Source of the DNA: Anaerolineaceae bacterium UBA6073
GTDB lineage: Bacteria; Chloroflexota; Anaerolineae; Anaerolineales; Anaerolineaceae
NCBI GenBank assembly: GCA_002436085.1
Contig: DIXT01000019.1
Coordinates: 1-64,000, forward strand
Direction: 5' to 3'
Length of the DNA: 64,000 nt
Shown: in pieces, positions 7,287-16,401 of the stretch
Position numbering within the stretch: position 1 is the first letter of the stretch
How the letters are laid out: every line of letters begins with the position of its first letter
Program-made: the position numbers and the translations under genes
Notes under the pieces: model-generated
The model's database searches: none
The model's input: only the letters and a program-made list of their open reading frames with translations
Told to the model about the DNA's origin: nothing

Positions 7287-9617
7287 ATGAACCCCGCCGT
7301 GCCGGCCCCGCCAACCAACCCTGACCCAACACAAGTCCACATCCCCGCGTTTATGCCCTTCTTTTGGCTGGCCTGCGCTGGGCTGTGCGGCGCGCTGGGG
7401 GCAAGCTGGCTCAGGCTTCCGCTGCAGTGGTGGGCGGGCCTGTTGGGTTTGTGCGTTTTGGGAGTGCTTTGGCAGGCAAAAAGGGTTTCCCGCTTGCAGC
7501 CGCGCAAGGAAGTGCCGTTAACTTTGCTCGCGGCGGGCTTTTGCCTGGTGGCGCTTTTGTACCAGCTTTCCCTGCCGCTGAGTGCTCCCGGGCAGGTCGG
7601 CTACTACGTCGGAAAAGGCGCAGTGGAAGTGCAGGGCGTGGTGAGCGAGCCGCCCGCAGCCTGGGAAAACGGGCAGGAATTGGTGGTGCGCGTGCAAGCC
7701 TTAAATCCGCTTTCCGCGGAGGTGGAAGCAGCCGACCAAGGGGCTGTGCGCGGCAAAATCCTGCTGCGGACCATGCCGGGCAGCGCGTACGCCTACGGCG
7801 ACCTGCTTTCCATTCGCGGGGAACTCACGGAAGCAAGTGAGAGCGGCTCGTTTTCCTACAAGACGTATTTGTTTCATCAGGGCATCACGGCGCTCAGCCA
7901 ATACGCGCGCGTGGAGCTGTTGGAGCGCGAGCAAGGCAGCCCTTTGGTTGCCGCTGTTTACCGCTTGCGAGACCGCTCGCTCTCTGTCGCGCGGCATATT
8001 TTCCCGGAGCCGGAAAGCTCCCTGCTGCGCGGTATTTTGCTCGGCGACCGCAGCGGAATCTCCGAAGAGCTGGAGCAAGCCTACGCCCTGACCGGCACCG
8101 CGCACATCATCGCCATCTCCGGCTTCAACATGGCCGTCCTGGCAGGTTTGATTACAAAACTCTTCACGCGCAAGCTGGGAGCCTGGCGGGGAGGCGCGCT
8201 CTCAATTCTGACCCTGGCGTTTTACACGGTATTGGTCGGGGCAAGCGCGTCGGTGCTGCGCGCGGCGCTGATGGGCTCGCTTGGGATCCTGGGCGCGTCG
8301 ATTAACCGGCGCGGCAGCGGTCTGAACAGCCTGGGCTTGGCAGTATGCCTGATGCTGGCCCTTAACCCCCATCTCCCGTGGGATGTCGGTTTCCAGCTTT
8401 CAGTCGCGGCCACATTGGGGATGATCCTGTTTAGCGCCCCCATGCAAGCCCGCCTGCAGCGCTGGCTGGAGGCACGCATTGGGCAGGCTGCCGCCCTGCG
8501 CCTGAGCAGCACAGCAGGCGAATACCTGCTGACCACCTTCGCGGCGCAAGCCTTTACCCTGCCCCTGATTGTGTACCATTTTCAGGAAGCCTCGCCCCTC
8601 TTTCTGCTTGCCAACCCGCTGGTGCTGCCAGCCCAGCCGCTGGTCATGCTGCTGGGCATGCTGGCGCTGGGCGGAGGCTTGCTTGCGTTAACCCTCGGGA
8701 AATTGCTCGCCTGGTTTGCCTGGCTGCCCGCCGCGTATACCAACCATGTAGTGGTTTGGCTGGCGGACTTACTCCCAAGCGCCTGGCGCTTCCCACCTTT
8801 CAGCTTCTTTTGGGTGCTGGCAGCCTGGGCATTGGTACTCAGTCTGACGCTGCCGCTGAAACACAAACCCGCCAAAGCGTTTGCCCGCCCAACAGCGCTT
8901 GGAATTATTGGCGCAAGCCTGGCAGTACTGGTCTGGATGGCTGTTGCCCACGCGCCAGACAGCCGACTGCACCTGCGCGCCCTTAACAGCCCGGAGCAGC
9001 CCGTGCTGCTGGTGCGCGGCGCAGGCGGACGCTACCTGCTGGTGGGCGGCGCGCTGCCCTCTACCTCGCTCTCGGAGCAGTTGGGACGCGCATTGCCGCC
9101 CTTCCAGCGCGAACTGGACGCGCTGGTCATTCCGGCTTGCGGACGGGATGACGTGCAGGGCTTGTTTGGCCTGAACGAAAGCGTTCGCATCGGGGCGGTT
9201 TACTGGGCTTGCAACCCGGAGCGGCTGCAAACCACGCGCCGCTTGTACACAGCCTTTCAAAGCGCGGGCGTGCTCCAGCGCAGGCTGCAAGCGGAGGACT
9301 CTTTGCTCCTGGACCCGGGTGCTTCGATCGGTTTCGAGCTTGGAAAGGACTCCCTTAAGGGACTGCGCCTGCAGAGCGGCAATTTTTCAGCGCTCATCCA
9401 GTACGAAGCTGCCGCCAGCCAGGAGCCAGCCAGCCTGTGGATTGGCGCGTTTGCGCAGGATTTGCCCGAGGTGCCAATTCTTCTGACTGTCGGGCCGCCC
9501 CCCTTGACAAATCCCGCACGGGACCCTGAAAGCAGATCTCTCATCGCACTGGTGGACTGGACCTGGGTGGAGGCGATAACTGACGGCCGAGAACTTCGTA
9601 TAGTTGCGGTAAAATAG
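7287..9617 (+). CDS. comEC: ComEC/Rec2-family DNA uptake channel
   Basis: A 776-residue polytopic membrane protein. Order: N-terminal membrane segments (about 10-90), an OB-like DUF4131 region (about 100-215), the ComEC/Rec2 competence core (about 230-510) with the signature GTAHIIAISGFNMAVLAG, and a C-terminal metallo-beta-lactamase-like region (about 560-776). In typical ComEC the last domain has an HxHxDH metal site; here the matching stretch reads DALVIPACGRDDVQGLFGL, with no histidines, so the nuclease site looks lost. It would carry single-stranded DNA across the membrane during transformation. No other competence genes are in the window. It starts 18 bp after the NadD-PncC gene. Confidence 0.85.
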   Translation: MNPAVPAPPTNPDPTQVHIPAFMPFFWLACAGLCGALGASWLRLPLQWWAGLLGLCVLGVLWQAKRVSRLQPRKEVPLTLLAAGFCLVALLYQLSLPLSAPGQVGYYVGKGAVEVQGVVSEPPAAWENGQELVVRVQALNPLSAEVEAADQGAVRGKILLRTMPGSAYAYGDLLSIRGELTEASESGSFSYKTYLFHQGITALSQYARVELLEREQGSPLVAAVYRLRDRSLSVARHIFPEPESSLLRGILLGDRSGISEELEQAYALTGTAHIIAISGFNMAVLAGLITKLFTRKLGAWRGGALSILTLAFYTVLVGASASVLRAALMGSLGILGASINRRGSGLNSLGLAVCLMLALNPHLPWDVGFQLSVAATLGMILFSAPMQARLQRWLEARIGQAAALRLSSTAGEYLLTTFAAQAFTLPLIVYHFQEASPLFLLANPLVLPAQPLVMLLGMLALGGGLLALTLGKLLAWFAWLPAAYTNHVVVWLADLLPSAWRFPPFSFFWVLAAWALVLSLTLPLKHKPAKAFARPTALGIIGASLAVLVWMAVAHAPDSRLHLRALNSPEQPVLLVRGAGGRYLLVGGALPSTSLSEQLGRALPPFQRELDALVIPACGRDDVQGLFGLNESVRIGAVYWACNPERLQTTRRLYTAFQSAGVLQRRLQAEDSLLLDPGASIGFELGKDSLKGLRLQSGNFSALIQYEAAASQEPASLWIGAFAQDLPEVPILLTVGPPPLTNPARDPESRSLIALVDWTWVEAITDGRELRIVAVK

Positions 9618-9715
9618 TACTTGCGTTGTAACTAATCAAACGCTACTACTGCCCAAAGAAAAAGTGGGCAAGTTACGCCTGGTTCTCCAGGTGATCAGTT
9701 GGAAACGGACATACT

Positions 9716-10138
9716 ATGGCAATGCAAATTACCAATCAGGCGGACTACGCGCTGCGGTCTATGCTTTATATTGCCCGGAACGGGCAAAACCGCCTGACAC
9801 CATCCAACGTCATTGCGGAAGAAATGCAAATCTCCCGCATTTTTCTTTCCAGAATAAATTCCGAACTGGTAGGAGCGGGCTTGATCAAGACCCGCCGCGG
9901 CGCGCGGGGCGGTATCATGCTGGCCAGAAGTCCAGCGGAAATCTCCATCTACGATATTGTGACCACGATAGACGGCAAGATCAATCTGATCCACTGCACG
10001 GAAGATCCGGAAGCCTGCCCACTCGCGGATACCTGCCCGTACCTTAAATTCTGGAAAGAAACCGAAGACTTGATCATCTCGCAGCTCAAGAGTACCTCGC
10101 TGCAGGACATGCTGGACCAGGCTGTCAGTCCGGCATAA
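9716..10138 (+). CDS. Rrf2-family transcriptional regulator with cysteine cluster
   Basis: A 140-residue DNA-binding regulator. The N-terminal winged helix starts with the family hallmark MQITNQADYALRSMLYIA and contains the ISRIFLSRI and TRRGARGG recognition and wing elements. Three cysteines arranged C-x6-C-x5-C in residues about 100-113 (HCTEDPEACPLADTC) could hold a Fe-S cluster, as in IscR, NsrR or RsrR. It may therefore sense iron-sulfur status, nitric oxide or redox state. No isc/suf genes are adjacent; the MFS transporter 32 bp downstream is the likely co-transcribed partner. The targets are unknown. Confidence 0.88.
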   Translation: MAMQITNQADYALRSMLYIARNGQNRLTPSNVIAEEMQISRIFLSRINSELVGAGLIKTRRGARGGIMLARSPAEISIYDIVTTIDGKINLIHCTEDPEACPLADTCPYLKFWKETEDLIISQLKSTSLQDMLDQAVSPA

Positions 10139-10170
10139 TTTTCCCTCCGCCCTGACAAGTTTCCCGCCAA

Positions 10171-11355
10171 ATGACCCAAGCCATTTCCCCGCGTACTAGG
10201 GCTCAAATTTTCCTGTTTACGCTCACCCGCACAGTCATCAACTCCGGCTATCGCATGGTGTATCCTCTGCTGCCACTCTTCGCGGCTGGCATGGGCATGC
10301 AGTTGGCAGATCTCAGCATCGCGTTTTCCATCCGTTCGGCATTGGGGGTTTTCAACCCTTTTCTGGCTTCCCTGGCAAACGCGAAAGATAGGAAAAACGG
10401 CCTGATGCTTGGTGCCGTTCTATTCTTTATCGGCTGCGGGATTACGGCTGTCGGACAAAACTTCCTCGGTTTTGTCGTTGGTCTTTCGGTGTTCGGCATG
10501 GGCAACGGCATTTTCATCCCGTCCATGCAAGCCTATCTGGGAGACAAGGTCCCTTTTGAGCGCCGCGGCACGGTCCTATCCATCACCGAGCTTAGTTGGT
10601 CGTTGGGGTTCATCATCGGGGTGCCGGTGCTGGGATTCCTCCTCGAAAAGGGCAGCTGGGTCACACCCTTCAGTACGCTTGCCATCGCCGGAGCGCTACT
10701 TGCGGCAGTGCTGTGGCTGCTGATCCCGGTAGAACGCACGCCGGCCTCAACAGGTACATCCGGTTTGGCAGATCTCGTCAAAGCGCTGTGTTATTTCCCG
10801 GCGCTGGCTGCCGCGCTAACCGGAATTTTCTCCACCGGTGCGAACGAGATGATAAATCTGACCTTCAGTGTCTGGATTAAAGATAATTTTGGTCTGGACT
10901 TTGCCGCGCTGGCTATTGCCTCGGTCATAATCGGCACTTCCGAACTGGGCTCGGAACTTCTCTCTGTTGCAGTTCTCGATAAAATTGGCAAACACCGCGC
11001 GATGCGGCTGGCACTCATTTTAAACGGACTTGTGGCGCTGGTTCTTCCCCTCACCAGAGTCTCCTTCGGCCTTGCCTTGGCAGGGCTGGCGCTCTTTTAT
11101 GTCAGTTTTGAATTTGCGCTGATAAGCCTGATGACCATGGTCAGCGAGATTTTACCCCATGCCCGCGCGGCGGTGCTTTCGCTTCTGATGGCGGCTCTCT
11201 CGCTTGGCAGAATGTTGGGACCTCTATTCAGCCCGGCTTTGTATCAGAGCAGCTTCTGGCTGGTTTGCCTGGCTGCCGCGGCCCTGAATGCCGGGGCTGT
11301 TCTGCTGGTGCCGAGCATCCGCGTGAACCCGCAGAGCGTGCCGGCAGAATCCTAA
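10171..11355 (+). CDS. MFS transporter
   Basis: This 394-residue protein has about twelve hydrophobic segments and belongs to the major facilitator superfamily. An acidic or basic loop (NAKDRKNG, near residue 70) between segments 2 and 3 corresponds to the MFS motif A region. It would be a proton-driven efflux or uptake carrier of the cytoplasmic membrane. It follows the Rrf2 regulator closely, which suggests that regulator controls it. Substrate is not evident; family members of this kind are often drug or metabolite exporters. Confidence 0.82.
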   Translation: MTQAISPRTRAQIFLFTLTRTVINSGYRMVYPLLPLFAAGMGMQLADLSIAFSIRSALGVFNPFLASLANAKDRKNGLMLGAVLFFIGCGITAVGQNFLGFVVGLSVFGMGNGIFIPSMQAYLGDKVPFERRGTVLSITELSWSLGFIIGVPVLGFLLEKGSWVTPFSTLAIAGALLAAVLWLLIPVERTPASTGTSGLADLVKALCYFPALAAALTGIFSTGANEMINLTFSVWIKDNFGLDFAALAIASVIIGTSELGSELLSVAVLDKIGKHRAMRLALILNGLVALVLPLTRVSFGLALAGLALFYVSFEFALISLMTMVSEILPHARAAVLSLLMAALSLGRMLGPLFSPALYQSSFWLVCLAAAALNAGAVLLVPSIRVNPQSVPAES

Positions 11356-11439
11356 ACCAAAACATCCGGATTTGCGCTGATTTTCCCCTTAATTACGTTT
11401 ATACTACAGCTAACTCACCTGGTTCGGAAAGCGGGCAGC

Positions 11440-12072
11440 ATGGATAAATTCATTGTTGTGGCAGGTAATATCGGCGCGGGGAAATCCACTCTGGTTCAGA
11501 TCTTGAGCGAAAGGCTCGGCTTCAAGCCTTTTTTTGAGCCGGTAAACGACAATCCCTATCTGGAAGACTTTTACCGCAATATGGAAGCCTGGTCTTTCCA
11601 TTCCCAACTCTATTTTCTCACCCGCCGACTGCGCATCCATAAGCAGCTGCTGGATGCCGAAGGCTCGGTGGTGCAGGATCGCTCGGTTTATGAGGACGCG
11701 GAGGTTTTTGCCCGCAACCTATACCTGCAGGAGGATATGAGCACCCGCGATTACGGTGTTTACCAGGACCTGTATCGCATTTTGATTGACCTGCTGCCGC
11801 CGCCCAACCTGGTGGTATATTTGCGCACCTCGGTAGGCACGCTTTTGGAGCGCATCAACACGCGCGGACGCGGTTTTGAAGCCGGTATTTCGCGCAGCTA
11901 CCTGGAGCGACTGAACGTCCTGTACGAGGAGTGGATCGCGTCTTTTACCCAGTGCCCGGTGCTGATCATTCCGAGTGACAATCTCAATCTGGTTTCCAGC
12001 AGCGCGCATATCAGCCAGGTCGTGCAGCTTGTTCAGGATAGGCTGATGGGTAAAACGGAAGTCAGCCTTTAG
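11440..12072 (+). CDS. Deoxynucleoside kinase (dGK/dAK type)
   Basis: A 210-residue soluble kinase that phosphorylates deoxynucleosides for DNA synthesis. The P-loop GNIGAGKST lies at residues 9-17, the substrate-site DRSVYED at about 80-86, and a LID arginine region (RGRGFEAGI) near 145. Length and motifs agree with bacterial deoxyguanosine/deoxyadenosine kinases. It runs toward the DnaA-box cluster and ends in a rho-independent terminator at 12094-12125. A second kinase of the same superfamily lies beyond the cluster on the opposite strand. Which base it prefers cannot be decided by eye. Confidence 0.9.
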   Translation: MDKFIVVAGNIGAGKSTLVQILSERLGFKPFFEPVNDNPYLEDFYRNMEAWSFHSQLYFLTRRLRIHKQLLDAEGSVVQDRSVYEDAEVFARNLYLQEDMSTRDYGVYQDLYRILIDLLPPPNLVVYLRTSVGTLLERINTRGRGFEAGISRSYLERLNVLYEEWIASFTQCPVLIIPSDNLNLVSSSAHISQVVQLVQDRLMGKTEVSL

Positions 12073-12093
12073 CGTATCCCAGACGTGATTTTC

Positions 12094-12125
12094 ACACGGC
12101 AGCTTGTTTGTGCTGTCGTGTTTTT
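12094..12125 (+). terminator. Rho-independent terminator after deoxynucleoside kinase
   Basis: A 10-bp stem (ACACGGCAGC with GCTGTCGTGT, one mismatch) and an 8-nt loop are followed by a run of five Ts. It starts 22 bp after the kinase stop and would shield the putative origin from transcription. Confidence 0.75.
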
Positions 12126-12476
12126 AATTCTTATAACATAGCTATATTCGTTAAGTAATTAATTAAGTAGAAATAGCAGTAGGGACTGTGGAAATGTGGA
12201 TAGAGGAGGGTTTCAAGGCTGGAAGACCCGATAAGCAGGGGACTTTGTCCCGTTGAGACGGAAGATATGCCGATATAACCGTGCTTTGGAAAAAATCTGG
12301 CTTGTGGAGCGGCAGCGGTCAATTTGTGGGTAAAAAAGAAGTTTGTGGATAAACATCCTTCCACGGACTTTAATCCAGCCGAATTTTCAACAATTTATCC
12401 TGATGAACATAGAAAATTTGCTCGAGTTATTCACATATCCGCAGACTTATCCACAGTTTTCTGGCACTTATCCACA
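12117..12476. other. oriC: Candidate replication origin (oriC): DnaA-box cluster with AT-rich element
   Basis: Four sequences match the DnaA box TTATNCACA exactly: 12344-12352 (minus strand), 12427-12435, 12447-12455 and 12468-12476 (plus strand). Weaker boxes are at 12195-12203 and 12325-12333. The three plus-strand boxes are spaced 20 and 21 bp apart, about two helical turns. An AT-rich stretch at 12117-12175 could be the unwinding element. The whole 436-bp gap between two genes contains nothing else. dnaA is not in the window and dnaN is about 29 kb away, so this is a candidate rather than a proven origin. A DnaA-regulated or DnaA-titrating site is the alternative. Confidence 0.7.
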
Positions 12477-12508
12477 GAAAGAGTGGAAAAGTGAGGATAA
12501 AGTTGCAG

Positions 12509-13516
12509 TTAAAGGCCGTACTCTGTTTTCAAGCCAGCCAAAGCTGCTTCGGCATTTTCCAGGAAGCGGTCCAGACGTTCAATCTGTTCATCTTTGATTG
12601 TGGGGTTAAAACCCAGCGTTTCCAGAAACTTTTGCCAGGCTTCCTGCTGGGCGGGCGCATCAGCCAGGAGTTGATCCGCCTGCCGCCAAGTCTCCACCAT
12701 CGGCCAAAGCGCGGCGTGGGCAGTTCCGCTTTCCACCATCGCGGCGCAGCTGTTCACAAAGTAGGCTTTACGGGCCGGCAGCAGGTTGGGCGGGCAGTCG
12801 GGCAGCTTTGAGGCGGCGGTCAGCGCGTTTTCCCACGCCGGGCGCCAGGTGTTCAAGATCTCAGCGTTAATCGGGGCGCGGCTGATGAGCTGCAGCAGCT
12901 CGCCGGTAAGTTCCAGCTTCCCGAGCGCATCCGCACGCGCGGGAAATTCCAGAAGCATGCGCCGCGTGGTAAGAGCCGGCCCGTTGAGGATGGCTATTGC
13001 GTTGGCGGCGCTGCCAACCGCCTTGTAGTACAGGTCGGTCCACAGTCCAAAAGGCAGTTCCTGCGGGTCCTCCAATTCAAACCAAAGCTGACGGGCTTTT
13101 TCGGCGGCAGCTTGCCCGCGCGCGTACACGATCTCGGGGCTTTTAAAGTTGGCGCTGACGCCAGCCTGAATGAATTCCATCCAATGGTCGGTGTCATACA
13201 GAATAGAGCTGTGGTCGCACAGGGCGAAACCCAGCCAGGGGTTCAGGCGCAGGCGGCGGTGAAAGGTATAGAAAGACTGGTGGTGATGCTGCACGTCCAG
13301 CGAGATTTCATAGCTGATGCGCTGCACCTCCCGCTCAAAGAGAGGGTTTTCCTTGTGCACGACCACCAGGTCGATATCTGTGCTGCCGCCAATCAAGGGG
13401 TCTTCGGTCAGGACGGAACCGGTGAGGTACACGGCGACGATGTCGTTCGACGGGCGCGTTTTCTTCGCGACGTACTCCCTGGCAAACTTGACCAGTAATT
13501 CCCGGGTGATGTGCAC
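12509..13516 (-). CDS. Nucleotidyltransferase-domain protein
   Basis: A 335-residue protein starting at GTG 13516, which follows AGAGGAATT; upstream codons in the same frame lie within the neighbouring gene and are unlikely to be used. Residues about 15-45 contain the nucleotidyltransferase pattern, VYLTGSVL then STDIDLVVV, i.e. GS-x(9-12)-D-x-D. The remainder is mainly helical with no family I recognise. Such proteins transfer a nucleotide to small molecules, RNA or proteins; the acceptor is unknown. It begins 13 bp after the stop of the upstream deoxynucleoside kinase, so they are probably co-transcribed, and it ends 33 bp from the last DnaA box. Confidence 0.72.
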   Translation of the reverse strand: MHITRELLVKFAREYVAKKTRPSNDIVAVYLTGSVLTEDPLIGGSTDIDLVVVHKENPLFEREVQRISYEISLDVQHHHQSFYTFHRRLRLNPWLGFALCDHSSILYDTDHWMEFIQAGVSANFKSPEIVYARGQAAAEKARQLWFELEDPQELPFGLWTDLYYKAVGSAANAIAILNGPALTTRRMLLEFPARADALGKLELTGELLQLISRAPINAEILNTWRPAWENALTAASKLPDCPPNLLPARKAYFVNSCAAMVESGTAHAALWPMVETWRQADQLLADAPAQQEAWQKFLETLGFNPTIKDEQIERLDRFLENAEAALAGLKTEYGL

Positions 13517-13529
13517 AATTCCTCTACTT

Positions 13530-14168
13530 TCAGCTTTCCAGGGGCAGCTGTTCCTGATATGGCGCGATGCGCAGCGTCTGCCGGATGCGGTTGATGACAT
13601 AATTCAGGTCGTCCGGACGGGCGACGATGTTCAGGGTGTCCGTTTCAATCGGCAGCAGGCGGCCTTCCCAGCGGTGGTGCGCGAAGAATGCCTCGTAAGC
13701 CTGGTTGAGTTCATCGATGTAGTCGCGGTCCATTCCGCGCTCATAGGGGCGATCGCGGTGAGCAATGCGCTGCATGAGCGTTTCTGTGCTGGCGCGCAGA
13801 TAGACCACCAGGTCCGGCTGGGGAATTTTTTCCGCCAGGGCTGCATGCACGCGGTGGTACATTGCCAGTTCGTCGCCAACCAGGTTGATACCGGCAAAGA
13901 GCGCGTCTTTTTCAAAGGTGTAATCGGAGATGATCATCCGGCCAGCTGCCAGGGTATCCGGGATGACGCGGTGCTGCTGTTGGTAGCGGCTAAGCAGGAA
14001 GAAAATTTGGGTTTGAAAGGCGTAGCGGCTGCGGTCGCTGTAAAAATCGCTTAGGAAAGGATTTTCCTCAAAGACTTCCAGGAGCAGGTCGGCGGAAAAA
14101 GCGGAATGGACGAAACGGGCAAGTGTAGTTTTCCCGACGCCGATGACACCTTCAATGGCAATGAACAT
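13530..14168 (-). CDS. Deoxynucleoside kinase (second paralogue)
   Basis: A 212-residue kinase with P-loop EGVIGVGKTT at residues 5-14. Instead of the DRS motif of the paralogue at 11440 it has SDYTFEKD near residue 80, a variant seen in one branch of bacterial deoxyadenosine/deoxycytidine kinases. The LID-region arginines (RDRPYERGM, about 135) are present. The ATG at 14168 follows CAGGAG. The two kinases are probably specialised for different deoxynucleosides, as in bacteria with paired dGK and dAK. It heads a two-gene operon with the nucleotidyltransferase. Confidence 0.88.
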   Translation of the reverse strand: MFIAIEGVIGVGKTTLARFVHSAFSADLLLEVFEENPFLSDFYSDRSRYAFQTQIFFLLSRYQQQHRVIPDTLAAGRMIISDYTFEKDALFAGINLVGDELAMYHRVHAALAEKIPQPDLVVYLRASTETLMQRIAHRDRPYERGMDRDYIDELNQAYEAFFAHHRWEGRLLPIETDTLNIVARPDDLNYVINRIRQTLRIAPYQEQLPLES

Positions 14169-14224
14169 GAATAGCTGCTCCTGAGCGCGAAGTGGTGCTT
14201 AAAATATACCATAAGCCTCCGCCG

Positions 14225-14910
14225 GACGGGATATGGCGATGATGAACGATTCATCATTAGTACTGCTTGGTACGAAGTAAGGAGCGCCAGCGACTGAAGC
14301 AATCTCCCTGCCGGGGTGTTCAGTCATTCGGATACCCTGAAGGGTACGGGCCGCAGTGAAGAATCTTGGCCTGGGGACGAAAAACAAGACCCTTCGCGTG
14401 TGCTCAGGGTGACAACAAAAATGTCATTCTGAACGCAGTGAAGAATCTTAACCGAGGGACGAAAAACAAGGCTCTTCGCGTTGCTCAGGGTGATAGGATC
14501 CACCAGCAAGGAGATCGTTGCTCCTTGCCGCGGTGGCGTTGGTTCGTCATTGCGATGGAGCGCCAGCGACTGAAGCAATCTCCCTGACGGGGTATTCAGT
14601 CGTTCGGATACCCTGAAGGGTATGGGCCGCAGTGAAGAATCTTGAACGTAGCAATGAAAGACCCTTCGCGCTGCTCAGGGTGACAACAAAAATGTCATTC
14701 TGAACGCAGTGAAGAATCTTAACCGAGGGACGAAAAACAAGACCCTTCACGTGTGCTAGGGTGACAAACAATGGACCGGTCCTTAGTGACAATGGGAATT
14801 GTTGCGTACCCTACCTGACAGTCGCTGCGAGACCCTTTGCCACTGCTGAATTCTATGACTTTTCATGGGTTGAAGGCAAAGGGTCGTGGCAGTCTGCCTG
14901 AGTTTTATTG
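14225..14910. repeat. Dispersed repeat cluster; gene-free region
   Basis: The region 14169-15123 has no credible gene. It contains two copies of a composite unit (about 14285-14470 and 14551-14735): GCGCCAGCGACTGAAGCAAT, then TACCCTGAAGGGTA, then CAGTGAAGAATCTT, then GACCCTTCGCG..GCTCAGGGTGAC and GTCATTCTGAACGCAGTGAA. Several pieces are small palindromes. At 14821-14900 lies the second MITE-like element whose ends match 165-243. The remaining 14911-15123 carries degraded fragments of the same families ('AAGACCCTTCGACC', 'AGGGTGACAAGCG'). Confidence 0.7.
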
Positions 14911-15123
14911 TGCTACCACCTTGTTGGTGCTAAGTATGCCGGTGGGCAGAAAGGCATATCGCACCCTCCCAGGCGTCGCTATGCTCCTCCTGATGACGAA
15001 TGATTGCTTACGCGATGATGGACAAAACTGCTTACTTAAAGACCCTTCGACCTCGACCAGGGTGACAAGCGTTCAACAGCGCTCAAGAGTGACAGATGAG
15101 CAACCCGGTGTATTGCGCTGGCT

Positions 15124-15336
15124 TTAGTACAGCACCTTCAGCGCTTCGTAGACCAGGAAAGCCGGCCAGACAAAAGCCTTCAAAAAACCCAGCACGCCTA
15201 TCCAAAACGTGGTGGCCGTGCTGATGAAGTAAATGGCCGCGCCGATGAAACCCAATCCATAAATCGCGCCAGATTCGTGGTGCTTGTGCACAACTTTACA
15301 TTTTGGTTCAGACCTAGTATCCAAATCGGTTTCCAT
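15124..15336 (-). CDS. Small conserved membrane protein
   Basis: A 70-residue protein beginning at ATG 15336 (METDLDTRSEPK). The frame stays open upstream to a TTG at 15384, but no ribosome site supports that start. After a short polar head with a KCKVVHKHH segment come two hydrophobic stretches (about residues 24-42 and 46-66) containing GAIYGLGFIGAAIYFIS and GFLKAFVWPAFLVYEALK. Similar small proteins occur widely in Firmicutes and related bacteria, with no known function. The pattern of conserved glycines, WPAFLVY and a histidine-rich head supports a real gene. Confidence 0.65.
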   Translation of the reverse strand: METDLDTRSEPKCKVVHKHHESGAIYGLGFIGAAIYFISTATTFWIGVLGFLKAFVWPAFLVYEALKVLY

Positions 15337-15488
15337 GATGCTTGCTGCTGCCTTTTTAAAGAACTTGTTAAAAATATCCACCAATTTTTGTGAGAAAAAA
15401 AGATAATCTATCTTTCAATTAACCGGAATAAAGAGTTTCCCATTCCAGCGCACTCAGGATAAAATAAAGCTCTAATCTGGAGCGGCTC

Positions 15489-16385
15489 ATGAATATTACG
15501 AAAATCTTTGATCATAAGAAAACTATCTTTTCGCTCGAAATTTTTCCCCCGAAAAAAGATACCTCTTACAACACCATCTATAACACGCTGCTCAGGCTGC
15601 GCGGTATCCCCGCGGATTTCATCAGCGTTACCTACGGCGCTGGGGGCAGCGCGGCTCAGCGCGAGAAAACCATCGAGATTGCCTCCCTGATCCTCTCCAC
15701 CTACCACGTCGAACCTGTTGCGCACCTGACCTGCGTGAACCTGGACCGCCCGGAAGCCCTGGAGACGCTTGAAAAGCTGAAAGCCAACCAGGTGCAGAAT
15801 ATTATGGTGCTGCGCGGCGATATCTCCCCGGACGTGCCCCCCAAAGAAGACTTTAAACATGCCAGCGACCTGGCGGGCTTCATCAAACAGTACGACGCGA
15901 GCTTCAACCTGCTGGGAGCTTGCTACCCCGAGTGCCATTACCAGTGCGAAGCGCTGGAAAAAGATATCGAGAACCTGAAAATCAAAATTGATCACGGCGT
16001 TGGGCACCTGATCACCCAATTGTTTTTCGATAACGAAAAGTTTTACACCTTCCGGGATATGGCGGAACGCGCCGGCATAAATGTTCCCATCGAAGCGGGC
16101 ATTATGCCCATCACCAATATCCGCCAGATAGAACGCACCGTGGCCTTAAGCGGCGCCAGCGTGCCTGCCAAGCTCTCGCGCATCTTCAGCCGCTACGGGG
16201 AGAATCCCAAAGCGCTGTTTGACGCCGGCATCTACTACGCCACCGAGCAGATTATGGACCTGATCGACCACGATGTGCGCGGCATACATCTCTACACGAT
16301 GAACAACGTGGAAATCGCCACGCGCATCAGCGACGCCATCCAAAACATCCTTGAGGCAGAAAACACCCCCAAGAATGCGGCGTAG
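15489..16385 (+). CDS. metF: Methylenetetrahydrofolate reductase
   Basis: A 298-residue flavin TIM-barrel enzyme that reduces 5,10-methylene-tetrahydrofolate to the 5-methyl form for methionine synthesis. It shows the expected start FSLEIFPPKK (with the catalytic Glu), SVTYGAGGS, HLTCVN, LRGDISPD, the GACYPECH strand, ITQLFFDNEKFY and PIEAGIMPI. Length is normal. TGGAGCGG precedes the ATG at 15489. It is a single-gene unit closed by a strong terminator. No methionine riboswitch was recognised upstream. Confidence 0.95.
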   Translation: MNITKIFDHKKTIFSLEIFPPKKDTSYNTIYNTLLRLRGIPADFISVTYGAGGSAAQREKTIEIASLILSTYHVEPVAHLTCVNLDRPEALETLEKLKANQVQNIMVLRGDISPDVPPKEDFKHASDLAGFIKQYDASFNLLGACYPECHYQCEALEKDIENLKIKIDHGVGHLITQLFFDNEKFYTFRDMAERAGINVPIEAGIMPITNIRQIERTVALSGASVPAKLSRIFSRYGENPKALFDAGIYYATEQIMDLIDHDVRGIHLYTMNNVEIATRISDAIQNILEAENTPKNAA

Positions 16386-16401
16386 CAGGGTAAGCACACA
16401 G

